Below are positions 6,995 to 15,151 of a DNA stretch of 56,956 nucleotides, in pieces. The translations under genes and the position numbers were made by a program. The DNA comes from Marivita sp. (lineage in GTDB: Bacteria > Pseudomonadota > Alphaproteobacteria > Rhodobacterales > Rhodobacteraceae): positions 1-56,956 of the forward strand of contig NZ_JAEPMO010000005.1 in NCBI RefSeq assembly GCF_017643905.1, written 5' to 3'. Under the pieces are notes generated by a model. That model searched no databases. It was not told where the DNA came from and saw nothing but the letters and a program-made list of their open reading frames with translations. The stretch's first letter is position 1, and each line of letters starts with the position of its first letter.

Positions 6995-8195
6995 TCATCA
7001 GCCCGTTCCGTTCGATCAGCTTCATCACCCGCACCTCATGCTGGGTGCGGCGGAACTGCACGACGCCCGGGGGCCGCAGCTTGACCGTGACCTGCGGCTG
7101 GCGCTTGCCGTCGCCCTTGAACAGGACCCGGAACACGAGCTCGCCCAGCCGCCAGGCACCACCGAACGAGACCGGCGTGCTGCCGAAATGCTGGAGCGCG
7201 TCTCCGCCGAGATCCCGCGACCGCAATGTGCGCACGACACGGGAATACCCCTTCTTGCCGGGCGCCATCAAGTCGGCAGCCGCCTCGATGATCAGCACTT
7301 TGTCGATCAGTGGATCGTAGGCGGTATCGAAGGCGAAACCCGGTCCGGCCAGTTCGACGGGGAGCAGGGTATAGAGGTCCTGCGCAGCGTCGCCGTCAAA
7401 GAAGCCGGGCCTGCCAAGTATGATCGAGGCGAAGAGTTCCGCGACCTCGGGCTGATGGCCCTTCCGGATGCGGGCCAGTCGCAGCATGCCGGTGTTCTCG
7501 GAGTATCGCAGCACCGCATGGGATATCTGTCGCACGCTGATGACCCGTTCGACCTGGCCCTCAACGACCGGCATAGTCGACACCATAGAGCCGTGGCTTA
7601 CCACGAGGTTGATCTCGTCATCGTCGTCGTAGTCCCCCACCCGGCAGTAATCCCCGAGAAACGCGTCACGGAAGAGCGCGGCAACGGCCGTCCGGAATGC
7701 CTCGACCTTCTCCTCCGTCAGGTCGATCGCAACGCCCCGTTCCCGCCCTGCATATTCGTGAAGGCGGTCGGCCGTGAGCATCGCCATATGGTCAGCAGCC
7801 GCATCAAACAGGTCGGGATGCTCTAAATACACGCGGACGGCGATGTGCTTGGGATCATGCGCCTTATTCGGCGCGTCCTCGTCACCGGTCTTCATGTCGG
7901 GGAACAGGTCGACGCCCTGACGGGCAGCCTGCGCTTGGATGATCTCGAGGCCGCGGGCATCGCCCAGTTCCGCGATCCGGTGCAAATCACCTCGCAGCCC
8001 CTCGGGGTAGCTGTCCTCGGCACCGGTCAGCAGCACCTGCAGCGCCTCGCGGGCGGCGTCCTCCTCTTGGTCCAGCAGGTCGACGGAAAAGCCTCTGTAC
8101 TTGCCCTCATGCCGCGCCAGCAGTGGCTTCATCAGGGCGAGATCAATGGTCTTGATAAACCGGGGGTTCACAAACTTCTTCAAATTACCGGCCAC
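6954..8195 (-). CDS. unknown 413-residue protein paired with the winged-helix protein
   Basis: No known family is recognised. The protein is acidic, soluble and alpha/beta, with an acidic run GDYDDDDE in the middle and an Arg/Lys-rich segment toward the C-terminus (KGDGKRQPQVTVKLR). The GTG at 8195 is chosen because AGGAAAGGGG lies about seven bases upstream; the frame opens earlier with TTG at 8216, which overlaps that ribosome site. The 41-base overlap with the following gene suggests a two-gene unit. Its place between an HNH nuclease and a recombinase/restriction cluster makes a defence or element-maintenance role possible, without direct evidence. Confidence 0.6.
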   Translation of the reverse strand: MAGNLKKFVNPRFIKTIDLALMKPLLARHEGKYRGFSVDLLDQEEDAAREALQVLLTGAEDSYPEGLRGDLHRIAELGDARGLEIIQAQAARQGVDLFPDMKTGDEDAPNKAHDPKHIAVRVYLEHPDLFDAAADHMAMLTADRLHEYAGRERGVAIDLTEEKVEAFRTAVAALFRDAFLGDYCRVGDYDDDDEINLVVSHGSMVSTMPVVEGQVERVISVRQISHAVLRYSENTGMLRLARIRKGHQPEVAELFASIILGRPGFFDGDAAQDLYTLLPVELAGPGFAFDTAYDPLIDKVLIIEAAADLMAPGKKGYSRVVRTLRSRDLGGDALQHFGSTPVSFGGAWRLGELVFRVLFKGDGKRQPQVTVKLRPPGVVQFRRTQHEVRVMKLIERNGLMNDRDDFEVVDAAE

Positions 8196-8332
8196 CACGA
8201 ATCCCCTTTCCTGCAAAATCAGCGTTCTTGATACGTTCTTTTTGGCGAATTTTCAATCTGCGTGGGATCGGATGGGACGCTTTCCGACAATGATGAGTAG
8301 AGGCTCAGGGAGAAGACTGCTCCGAAGCCCCC

Positions 8333-8536
8333 ATGAAACGCCCCAATCCCCTGCCCGCTGACTTGATGTCGCCCAACGAGCGCAGAGCTGAACTCTGCGC
8401 CCTTCTGGCCCTCGGCCTGATCCGTCTGCACCAGCGCGAAATACCCCAACTCTCTGAGCCATATGGAGAAAGTTCGCTACACAACTCAGCCAACCAGAGC
8501 GTTCATGCAACTCCGACTCACCGGAGAACCGCATGA
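8333..8536 (+). CDS. small conserved protein of the DUF2924-recombinase cassette
   Basis: A 67-residue protein starting MKRPNPLPADLMSPNERRAELCALLALGLIRL and ending in a polar HATPTHRRTA tail. Small proteins of this pattern are familiar directly upstream of DUF2924 and serine recombinase genes in Alphaproteobacteria. Its TGA overlaps the ATG of the DUF2924 gene (ATGA, 8533-8536), implying coupled translation. The N-terminal half is probably one amphipathic helix pair. Function is unknown. Confidence 0.65.
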   Translation: MKRPNPLPADLMSPNERRAELCALLALGLIRLHQREIPQLSEPYGESSLHNSANQSVHATPTHRRTA

Positions 8537-8982
8537 CAAACCACGATCCTATCCCCGCGCGCCTCGCCGCGCTGAAATCCACCCCCACCAAGGAGCTGAA
8601 AGATCAATGGCGCGAGCTGTTCGACAGCGAACCGCCACCCTTCAACCGGCGCTACCTCGAAAGCCGGCTGGCGTACCGCATCCAGGAACTCGCCTATGGC
8701 GGGCTCAAGCCGGAGACGATCCGGCGGTTGGAACGGCTGGGTGAGGAACTCGACGGCGGTGACCGCAAGAAAAGCCGTATCCGTGCAGATTTCCACCCGA
8801 TTGCAGGCACGCGGTTGCTTCGTGAATGGCAGGGCGTTGAGCACGTCGTCACGGTCACCGTGGACGGGTTCGAATGGCAGGGGCGGCCTTACAAGTCGCT
8901 ATCCGCCATCGCGCGCGCCATCACCGGCACACGCTGGAACGGCTGGGTGTTCTTCGGCCTGAAATCACGGAGGCAGACATGA
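8533..8982 (+). CDS. DUF2924 family protein
   Basis: A 149-residue DUF2924 protein. The N-terminal part (ARLAALKSTPTKELKDQWRELF) and the C-terminal part, with VDGFEWQGRPYKSLSAIARAITGTRWNGWVFFGL, match the family closely; the latter segment resembles the small beta-rich module seen in proteins that fold around DNA. Both ends overlap neighbours by four bases (ATGA), so it is made together with the recombinase. The family has no proven function; constant pairing with a serine recombinase suggests an accessory or directionality role. Confidence 0.85.
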   Translation: MTNHDPIPARLAALKSTPTKELKDQWRELFDSEPPPFNRRYLESRLAYRIQELAYGGLKPETIRRLERLGEELDGGDRKKSRIRADFHPIAGTRLLREWQGVEHVVTVTVDGFEWQGRPYKSLSAIARAITGTRWNGWVFFGLKSRRQT

Positions 8983-10289
8983 CCAAACCCATCACGCGGA
9001 AACTGCGCTGTGCCATCTACACACGCAAAAGCAATGAGGCCGGGCTAGAGCAGGAGTTCAACAGCCTGCATGCGCAGCGCGAAGCCTGCGAGGCTTACAT
9101 TGCCAGCCAGAAATCAGAGGGTTGGGTGCTGGTCCGCGACCAATATGACGATGGCGGCATTTCCGGCGGCACGCTGGAGCGGCCCGGCCTGAAGCGCCTT
9201 ATGCAAGATGTTGAGGACGGTTTGGTCGACGTGATCGTTGTCTACAAGATCGATCGGCTCAGCCGTTCGCTGGCGGACTTCGCCAAGCTGGTCGAGGTTT
9301 TTGATCAGCATGGCGTGACCTTCGTCTCCGTCACCCAGCAATTCAACACGACCACGTCCATGGGGCGGCTGACGCTGAACATCCTGCTGTCCTTCGCCCA
9401 GTTCGAACGCGAGGTGACAGCCGAGCGTATCCGCGACAAGGTCGCCGCCAGCCGCAGGAAGGGCATGTGGATGGGTGGCGTGCCGCCCTTCGGCTACCGC
9501 GTCGAGAACCGGAAACTGGTGGTCGACGACGAGGCCGCCACGCATGTGCGTTGGATCTTCGCCCACTTCCTCGAGATTGGGTCCTGCACAGAACTGGCGC
9601 GCGAGGTCGCGAAGCGCGGCATCCGCACGCCGCGTGGCAACCGGATCGACAAGAAGTACCTCTATCGCTTGCTGAACAACCGTGCCTACCTCGGCGAGGC
9701 GGTCCACAAAGGCGAGAGCTATCCCGGCGAGCACGACGCCATCATCGATCGCGAGACGTGGGACCGTGTCCATGCCATCCTGCGGGAGAGCCCGCGCAAG
9801 CGTGCCGCCCGGACGAGATCAGACACGCCCGCGCTGCTGAAGGGGCTGCTGTTCGGTCCCGATGGCGCCGCCTTCTCGCCGACGCACACCCACAAGGGCG
9901 GGCGGCTGTACCGTTACTACGTCAGCCAGACCGTGCTGAAGCATGGTGCTGGTGCGTGTCCGGTCGGCCGCGTGCCCGCGGGCGCGATCGGGTGCGCTGT
10001 CATAGACCAACTCCGCGCCGTGCTCCGCCAGCCCGAGATCGTTGCGGGGACGTGGAAGGCGGCACGTGCCCACGCCGACGACATCTCCGAGGCCGACGCC
10101 CGCGCGGCCCTGCAGCAGATCGACCCGCTTTGGGACGAACTCTTCCCCGCGGAACAGGCACGCATTGTGGCGCTGTTGGTCGAGCGTGTCGACATAGGCA
10201 CGGACGGGCTCAACGTCGGGCTCCGCGTCGACGGACTCAGCAGCCTCGCTCGCGAGATGCTGGCTGGGGGCGTCGGAGAAGCGGCGTGA
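8979..10289 (+). CDS. large serine recombinase
   Basis: A 436-residue site-specific recombinase. The resolvase domain is at about residues 9-155 with the nucleophile in AIYTRKS (Ser18) and the conserved IDRLSRSLADF and SMGRLTLNILLSFAQFERE segments. The recombinase domain (PPFGYRV to RLLNNRAYLGEAVHKGE) follows. The usual zinc ribbon position (LLKGLLFGPDGAAFSP...GGRLYRYYVS) keeps the fold but has lost its CxxC pair. The ATG at 8979 overlaps the DUF2924 stop. It could integrate or excise the island, but no attachment site pair is seen here. Confidence 0.9.
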   Translation: MTKPITRKLRCAIYTRKSNEAGLEQEFNSLHAQREACEAYIASQKSEGWVLVRDQYDDGGISGGTLERPGLKRLMQDVEDGLVDVIVVYKIDRLSRSLADFAKLVEVFDQHGVTFVSVTQQFNTTTSMGRLTLNILLSFAQFEREVTAERIRDKVAASRRKGMWMGGVPPFGYRVENRKLVVDDEAATHVRWIFAHFLEIGSCTELAREVAKRGIRTPRGNRIDKKYLYRLLNNRAYLGEAVHKGESYPGEHDAIIDRETWDRVHAILRESPRKRAARTRSDTPALLKGLLFGPDGAAFSPTHTHKGGRLYRYYVSQTVLKHGAGACPVGRVPAGAIGCAVIDQLRAVLRQPEIVAGTWKAARAHADDISEADARAALQQIDPLWDELFPAEQARIVALLVERVDIGTDGLNVGLRVDGLSSLAREMLAGGVGEAA

Positions 10290-10675
10290 CCCGCGCGTCG
10301 CCGATCCCCGAGACGGTGACGCTCCACGTGCCGTTCCGCGTCGTGAAGCGCGGCGGGCGCAAGGAAATGCAACTGCCCGATGGTTTCCGTCCAGACCGCA
10401 AGGCGGACAACACGCTGGTCAAGGCGCTGGCCCGCGCCTTCCGCTGGAAGCGGATGCTCGAGTCGGGTGAGTTCGCTACCATCGCCGAACTGGCCGAACG
10501 GGAGGGGATCGCGACGTCCTATATGACGCGCATCCTGCGCCTGACGCAGCTTGAGCCTGGCATCATTGAGGCGGTTCTCGACGGACGACAGGGCAATGCC
10601 GTTAAGCTTGCGCGACTTATGGACCCGTTCCCGATCAGCTGGATCGAGCAGAAGAACATCTTCTCCGGCACCTGA
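10286..10675 (+). CDS. HTH-containing protein of the recombinase cassette
   Basis: A 129-residue protein started by a GTG that overlaps the recombinase TGA (GTGA). The N-terminal part is basic (FRVVKRGGRKEMQLP). The middle (FRWKRMLESGEFATIAELAEREGIATSYMTRILRLTQL) is a ParB/KorB-like or homeodomain-like helix-turn-helix that would bind DNA. This protein commonly follows the DUF2924 and recombinase genes; a role in regulating or assisting recombination is likely but unproven. Confidence 0.75.
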   Translation: MTRASPIPETVTLHVPFRVVKRGGRKEMQLPDGFRPDRKADNTLVKALARAFRWKRMLESGEFATIAELAEREGIATSYMTRILRLTQLEPGIIEAVLDGRQGNAVKLARLMDPFPISWIEQKNIFSGT

Positions 10676-10718
10676 TCACCTCGCTGCACAATCTCACGCC
10701 ACTGCTGCTATTGCTTCA

Positions 10719-10736
10719 TTGGGCCAAATTGGCCAA
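10719..10736. promoter_or_regulatory. TTGGCCAA-type operator candidate before the antitoxin gene
   Basis: In the 91-base gap before the Phd-like gene, TTGGGCCAA (10719-10727) is followed after one base by the palindrome TTGGCCAA (10729-10736). Phd/YefM antitoxins repress their own operons through short palindromes upstream, so this is a reasonable autoregulatory site for the whole restriction operon. No binding data support it. Confidence 0.4.
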
Positions 10737-10766
10737 AAGTGATGAAGGCATAGGCGGGGAGTCGGA

Positions 10767-10964
10767 ATGCAGACCCTGAGCGCGAAAGACGCGAAGTACG
10801 GCTTCGGACGGTTGATCGATCTCGCCCGAGCCGAGCCGGTGGCGGTGGCCAAGCACGGGCGGACTGTCGTCGTCGTGTTGGCCGTCGAGGAATATGAACG
10901 GCTGAAGGCGGTCGAGGCCGGCGCAGCCCCCAAAGCCCCCGGTGGCGCTCAGAGTGAAGAATGA
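10767..10964 (+). CDS. Phd/YefM-like antitoxin, no adjacent toxin
   Basis: A 65-residue protein with the Phd/YefM N-terminal fold: LSAKDAKYGFGRLIDLARAEPVAVAKHGRTVVVVLAVEEYERL matches the family pattern of a short strand, helix, 'V.KhGrpvaVl.s.eeye.l' and a terminal helix. The C-terminus is short, so the toxin-binding tail is small. No RelE, Doc or PIN-type toxin gene follows; instead its TGA overlaps the ATG of hsdM1 (10961-10964). It is therefore the first gene of the restriction operon and may act as its repressor or as a neutraliser of an element product. Confidence 0.8.
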   Translation: MQTLSAKDAKYGFGRLIDLARAEPVAVAKHGRTVVVVLAVEEYERLKAVEAGAAPKAPGGAQSEE

Positions 10965-12472
10965 ACGATTCGTTGAACAATGGTCTGCAATTGAAATCTG
11001 CGATGTGGGACGCCGCGAATACTCTTCGCGGCTCCGCTGTCGATCGGACGGATTGGAAGGGTTACATTCTTCCTTTGCTGTTCTTCAAGCGCATCTCCGA
11101 CGTCTGGGACGAAGAGACGGCTGAGGCTCGGGAGATCTATGGCGAAGCGGACCCCTCCCTGTTTCCGGAGGTGCACCGTTTCGTGCTGCCTGAAGGCTGT
11201 CACTGGAACGACATCAGAGAAGTTCCGGCCAACGTCGGCGCGGCACTCCAGAAGGCCATGCAGGAGATCGAGCGGGCCAATCCGGACACGCTGTTCCGCG
11301 TATTCGGTTCGGCGGACTGGGGCAACAAGGAGAAGTTCTCCGACGAGTTGCTGAAGGATCTGATAGAGGGGTTCTCTGAGATCGGGCTCGGCAACACCAC
11401 CGTCAGCACCGACGTGCTGGGCGACGCCTACGAATATTTGGTGGGCAAGTTTGCCGACGTCACCCGCCGCAACAAGGCGGGCGAGTTCTACACGCCGCGT
11501 AGCGTCGTGCGCATGATGGTCGAAATCCTCGACCCCAAGGAAAGTGAAAGCATCTACGACCCCGCCTGCGGCACGGGCGGTATGCTGCTCGGGGCTATCG
11601 AGCATGTGATGCGCAAGGGCGGCGATCCGCGCACCTTCTACGGCAAGATCTACGGCCAGGAGAAGAACCTGACCACGGCCGCGATCGCCCGGATGAACCT
11701 TGTCCTGCACGGGATCGAGGACTTCCAGGTGGCCCGTGAGGACACGTTGCGGAATCCGGCCTTCACGGACTCCAGCACGGGTGGCCTCGCCACCTTCGAC
11801 TGTGTCATCGCGAACCCGCCGTTCTCGCTGAAGGAATGGGGGCGTGACCTGTGGGAGGCCGACCCCTGGAGCCGGGCCCATTACGGGATCCCGCCCGAAA
11901 GCTATGGCGACTACGCCTTCGTCCAGCACATGATCGCATCCATGGCGCTGACCGGAAACAGCCGCATGGCCGTCGTACTGCCGCAAGGCGCGCTGTTCCG
12001 GAAGTCGGCCGAAGGTTCGATCCGTCAGGCCCTGCTGGAAATAGACATGGTCGAGGCGGTCATCGGCCTGGCGCCGAACCTGTTCTACGGGACGCAGCTG
12101 GCTGGGTGTGTCGTCATCCTGCGCCGCAAGAAGCCCGAAGCGCGCAAGAACAAGGTATTGATCATCGACGCCTCAAGCCTGTTCCGCAAAGGCCGGGCGC
12201 AGAACTTCCTCGATCAGGAGCACAGCGACCAGATCGTCGCCTGGTACCGCGCATTCGAGGATGTCGAGGATCGTGCCAAGGTGGCGACGCTGGACGAGAT
12301 CAAGAAGGAAGGCTGGACGCTGAATATCTCGCGCTACGTCCTGCCGCCCATCGGCCAGGACATTCCGCCGCTCCCCGAAGCCGTCGAGGCGTTCAAGACA
12401 GCGCTGGCCGACGCTCGGGCGGCCGAGGATCACCTGCGCAAGGTGCTGGTCGAAGGGGGGTGGCTGCAATGA
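10961..12472 (+). CDS. hsdM: type I restriction-modification methylase subunit HsdM (copy 1)
   Basis: A 503-residue DNA adenine-N6 methyltransferase subunit. The N-terminal HsdM_N helical domain (residues 10-150) includes YILPLLFFKRISDVWDE; the SAM-binding motif I is DPACGTGGM (200-208) and the catalytic motif IV is NPPF (285-288). Both motifs are intact. The stop overlaps the start of a second hsdM (12469-12472). Together with HsdS it would methylate the host copy of the recognition site and block cutting by HsdR. Length and motifs are normal for the family. Confidence 0.95.
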   Translation: MNDSLNNGLQLKSAMWDAANTLRGSAVDRTDWKGYILPLLFFKRISDVWDEETAEAREIYGEADPSLFPEVHRFVLPEGCHWNDIREVPANVGAALQKAMQEIERANPDTLFRVFGSADWGNKEKFSDELLKDLIEGFSEIGLGNTTVSTDVLGDAYEYLVGKFADVTRRNKAGEFYTPRSVVRMMVEILDPKESESIYDPACGTGGMLLGAIEHVMRKGGDPRTFYGKIYGQEKNLTTAAIARMNLVLHGIEDFQVAREDTLRNPAFTDSSTGGLATFDCVIANPPFSLKEWGRDLWEADPWSRAHYGIPPESYGDYAFVQHMIASMALTGNSRMAVVLPQGALFRKSAEGSIRQALLEIDMVEAVIGLAPNLFYGTQLAGCVVILRRKKPEARKNKVLIIDASSLFRKGRAQNFLDQEHSDQIVAWYRAFEDVEDRAKVATLDEIKKEGWTLNISRYVLPPIGQDIPPLPEAVEAFKTALADARAAEDHLRKVLVEGGWLQ

Positions 12473-13968
12473 GCGGGCTGACCCAACGTGAACTCGAAAG
12501 CTATCTCTGGGGCGCCGCCACGCTGTTGCGCGGGCTAATCGATGCCAGCGACTACAAGCAGTACATCTTCCCGCTGTTGTTCTTCAAACGTCTGTCCGAC
12601 GTCTGGGACGGGGATTACCAGGACGCCCTCGATGAAACCGGCGACGAGGGCTACGCCACCGACACGGCCAACGACCGCTTCGTGATCCCCGAAGATGCGC
12701 ATTGGAATGACGTGCGCGCCGCACCCCGCGATGTCGGCCGGGCGCTGCTGTCGGCCTTCCTCGCGATCGAGGCTGCTAACCCCGACCGCCTTCAGGGCGT
12801 CTTCGGCAACGCGAACTGGACCGACAAGGCCCAGACACCCGACAGCACGCTGAAGAACCTGATCGAGCATTTCTCGAAGCACGACCTGACCCTCGCCGCC
12901 GTGCCCGAGGACGAGCTTGGCAACGGCTACGAATACCTGATCAAGAAGTTCGCCGACGACAGCGGCCACACCGCGCAGGAGTTCTACACCAACCGCACCC
13001 TTGTTCACCTGATGGCGCAGATGCTGGAGCCCCAGCCGGGCGAAAGCATCTATGACCCGACCTGCGGCACCGGCGGCATGCTGATCTCCTGCCTCGCAGA
13101 GGTGAAGCGGCGCGGGGGCGACATCCGCACAACCGGCCTTTACGGGCAGGAGCTGATCACGATCACCGCCGCCATCGCGCGGATGAACCTGGTCATCCAT
13201 GGCGTGGACGATTTCCACATCGCCAGCGGCAACACGCTGGCCACGCCCGCCTTCGTGCAGGGCGACCGGCTGCGCACCTTCGACGTGGTCCTGGCCAACC
13301 CGCCCTATTCCATCAAGAAATGGAACCGCGGCGCGTGGGAGCAGGATGCCTGGGGCCGCAACTTCCTTGGCACCCCGCCGCAGGGGCGGGCGGATTACGC
13401 TTTCTTCCAGCACATCCTGTCGTCGATGCACCCCAAGACCGGGCGCTGCGCGATCCTGTTCCCGCATGGCGTGCTGTTCCGCAACGAGGAGGCCGAGATG
13501 CGGCGCAGGCTGGTCGAATCCGACCGGGTCGAATGCGTGCTGGGGCTGGGGCCGGGCCTGTTCTACAACTCACCGATGGAGGCCTGTGTGGTGATCTGCC
13601 GGTCGCAGAAGCCCGAGGCGCGCAAGGGACGCATCCTGTTCATCGATGCCGTGGCCGAGATTGCGCGCGAGCGGGCGCAAAGCTTTCTGCGGCCCGAGCA
13701 TCAGGCGCGCATCCTGTCGGCCTATCACGCCTTTGCGGATGATCCCGGCTTCGCCGCGGTGGCGGATGTAGCCGATGTGCTGGCGGCCGACGGCAACCTG
13801 TCGATTGCCCGCTATGTGAAACGGCCCAAGGCGGCGGTGTCGGGCGGCGCCACGCTGGCGGCAACCTGGGCGGCGTTTGACGAGGAAGGGCGCGACTTCT
13901 GGACGGGCATGGACGCGCTGGTGGACATGCTCGATGGCCTGACGCCTGCGGAGGACGCCGATGCTTGA
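12469..13968 (+). CDS. hsdM: type I restriction-modification methylase subunit HsdM (copy 2)
   Basis: A 499-residue second HsdM, clearly related to copy 1 but well diverged. It keeps the N-terminal domain (YIFPLLFFKRLSDVWDGD), motif I DPTCGTGGM (196-204) and motif IV NPPY (277-280), so it should also be an active N6-adenine methylase. The ATG at 12469 overlaps the hsdM1 stop; the longer open frame upstream is only a shadow of hsdM1. Having two HsdM copies before one HsdS and one HsdR is unusual; a mixed M1-M2-S methylase is possible. Confidence 0.93.
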   Translation: MSGLTQRELESYLWGAATLLRGLIDASDYKQYIFPLLFFKRLSDVWDGDYQDALDETGDEGYATDTANDRFVIPEDAHWNDVRAAPRDVGRALLSAFLAIEAANPDRLQGVFGNANWTDKAQTPDSTLKNLIEHFSKHDLTLAAVPEDELGNGYEYLIKKFADDSGHTAQEFYTNRTLVHLMAQMLEPQPGESIYDPTCGTGGMLISCLAEVKRRGGDIRTTGLYGQELITITAAIARMNLVIHGVDDFHIASGNTLATPAFVQGDRLRTFDVVLANPPYSIKKWNRGAWEQDAWGRNFLGTPPQGRADYAFFQHILSSMHPKTGRCAILFPHGVLFRNEEAEMRRRLVESDRVECVLGLGPGLFYNSPMEACVVICRSQKPEARKGRILFIDAVAEIARERAQSFLRPEHQARILSAYHAFADDPGFAAVADVADVLAADGNLSIARYVKRPKAAVSGGATLAATWAAFDEEGRDFWTGMDALVDMLDGLTPAEDADA

Positions 13969-15151
13969 GCGGCCGATTTCCAAGACGGGGTGGACGCGCG
14001 TGGCCTTCGGCGACGTGGTCCGCCTGTCGAAAGCGCGTGTGGCTGACCCCGAGGCTGCCGGGATCGAACGGGTCGTGGGGCTGGAGCATATCGAGCCCGG
14101 CGACCTGCGCATCCGGCGCTGGGGCGACGTGGCCGATGGCACGACCTTCACCACGCTGTTCAAGCCCGGGCAGGTTCTGTTCGGGAAGCGACGTGCCTAT
14201 CAGCGCAAAGTGGCGGTGGCGGATTTCGACGGGGTCTGTTCCGGCGACATCTATGTGTTGGAACCGGCGAATGACCGGTTGATGCCCGAACTGCTGCCGT
14301 TCCTGTGCCAGACCGACGCCTTCTTCGATCACGCCGTCGGCACCTCGGCGGGGTCGCTGTCGCCGCGCACCAACTGGACCAGCCTCGCCAGCTTCGAGTT
14401 CTTGCTGCCGCCGATCCAGGAGCAGGCGCGGTTGGTGGAGGCGCTGAGCGCTTCTGCAACCAACCTTGACCACCTTTATGTGCTGCACGGACAAGCCGCA
14501 GTTCTTCTCGATGCGCTTATCCTTGAGACAATTGAGATTCGTGGCTTCTCCATGAATCAGGGGTACAAAGGACGCTTTCAGGTAGAGAAAGGGGAACGAA
14601 TTTACCACACGCGAAGCGGAAATGGAGAACCCATTCCTGATGATGCTGGTGACACGCTCTTTTTCAAAGTCGCTGACTTCAACCGGAACAGCGACCATAG
14701 AAAGCTCGCGCATGCTGAGGTGAAGTTCTCGATCAAAGCAAATCCGGGTATTCGAGTGTTTCAGCCCGGAACGGTCGTTTTCCCCAAACGCGGGGCATCA
14801 ATCTTTCTGAACAAGATCGGAATACTAACTCACCCGGCGGCTTTGGATCCGAACTTGATGGCGCTTGAGCCTCGAGTTGAGAAGGTGTCCGCTGAATATC
14901 TGATGTGGTTCTACAAAGGGATTGGGCTCTGGCGCTTTGCTGACACAACTTCTGTTCCGCAGCTAAATCACAAGCACCTAAACCCTGTCCCTGTGCCAGT
15001 CCCATCCGTCGAACAACAAGATGAAATCTGCGCTCGGATTTCACTTCTGGCCGATGCCTTAGCAAATGCTGCAAATAGGCTTCGGAATGCGCAGGATGCC
15101 CATATCAGGATTCGTGAAGGTGTCTTTTCTGAAACTGGGGTGAGTGCATGA
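13961..15151 (+). CDS. hsdS: type I restriction specificity subunit HsdS
   Basis: A 396-residue HsdS with the normal layout of two target recognition domains separated by conserved helices. The first domain covers about residues 5-155, ending at SFEFLLPPIQEQARLVEAL; the second covers about 200-350 and ends at VPVPSVEQQDEICARISLLADAL. The ATG overlaps the hsdM2 stop by eight bases. Base composition changes inside the gene: the 60 bases from 14161 have 39 G/C, while the 60 bases from 14521 have 28. The second half may have been swapped in from another allele. Confidence 0.93.
   Translation: MLERPISKTGWTRVAFGDVVRLSKARVADPEAAGIERVVGLEHIEPGDLRIRRWGDVADGTTFTTLFKPGQVLFGKRRAYQRKVAVADFDGVCSGDIYVLEPANDRLMPELLPFLCQTDAFFDHAVGTSAGSLSPRTNWTSLASFEFLLPPIQEQARLVEALSASATNLDHLYVLHGQAAVLLDALILETIEIRGFSMNQGYKGRFQVEKGERIYHTRSGNGEPIPDDAGDTLFFKVADFNRNSDHRKLAHAEVKFSIKANPGIRVFQPGTVVFPKRGASIFLNKIGILTHPAALDPNLMALEPRVEKVSAEYLMWFYKGIGLWRFADTTSVPQLNHKHLNPVPVPVPSVEQQDEICARISLLADALANAANRLRNAQDAHIRIREGVFSETGVSA

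Noticed and set aside
6504-7826. 440-residue plus-strand open frame across the two unknown minus-strand genes
   Set aside because: Composition is typical of an antisense frame in GC-rich DNA, and the minus-strand genes have ribosome sites, overlap and recognisable winged-helix features.
8219-8591. Minus-strand frames between the unknown pair and the DUF2924 cassette
   Set aside because: They overlap the supported 67-residue gene and DUF2924 start and lack ribosome sites.
11851-12468. Long upstream extension of the second hsdM frame
   Set aside because: It is the shadow of hsdM1 in another frame, rich in Arg, Gly and Pro; the true start overlaps the hsdM1 stop.
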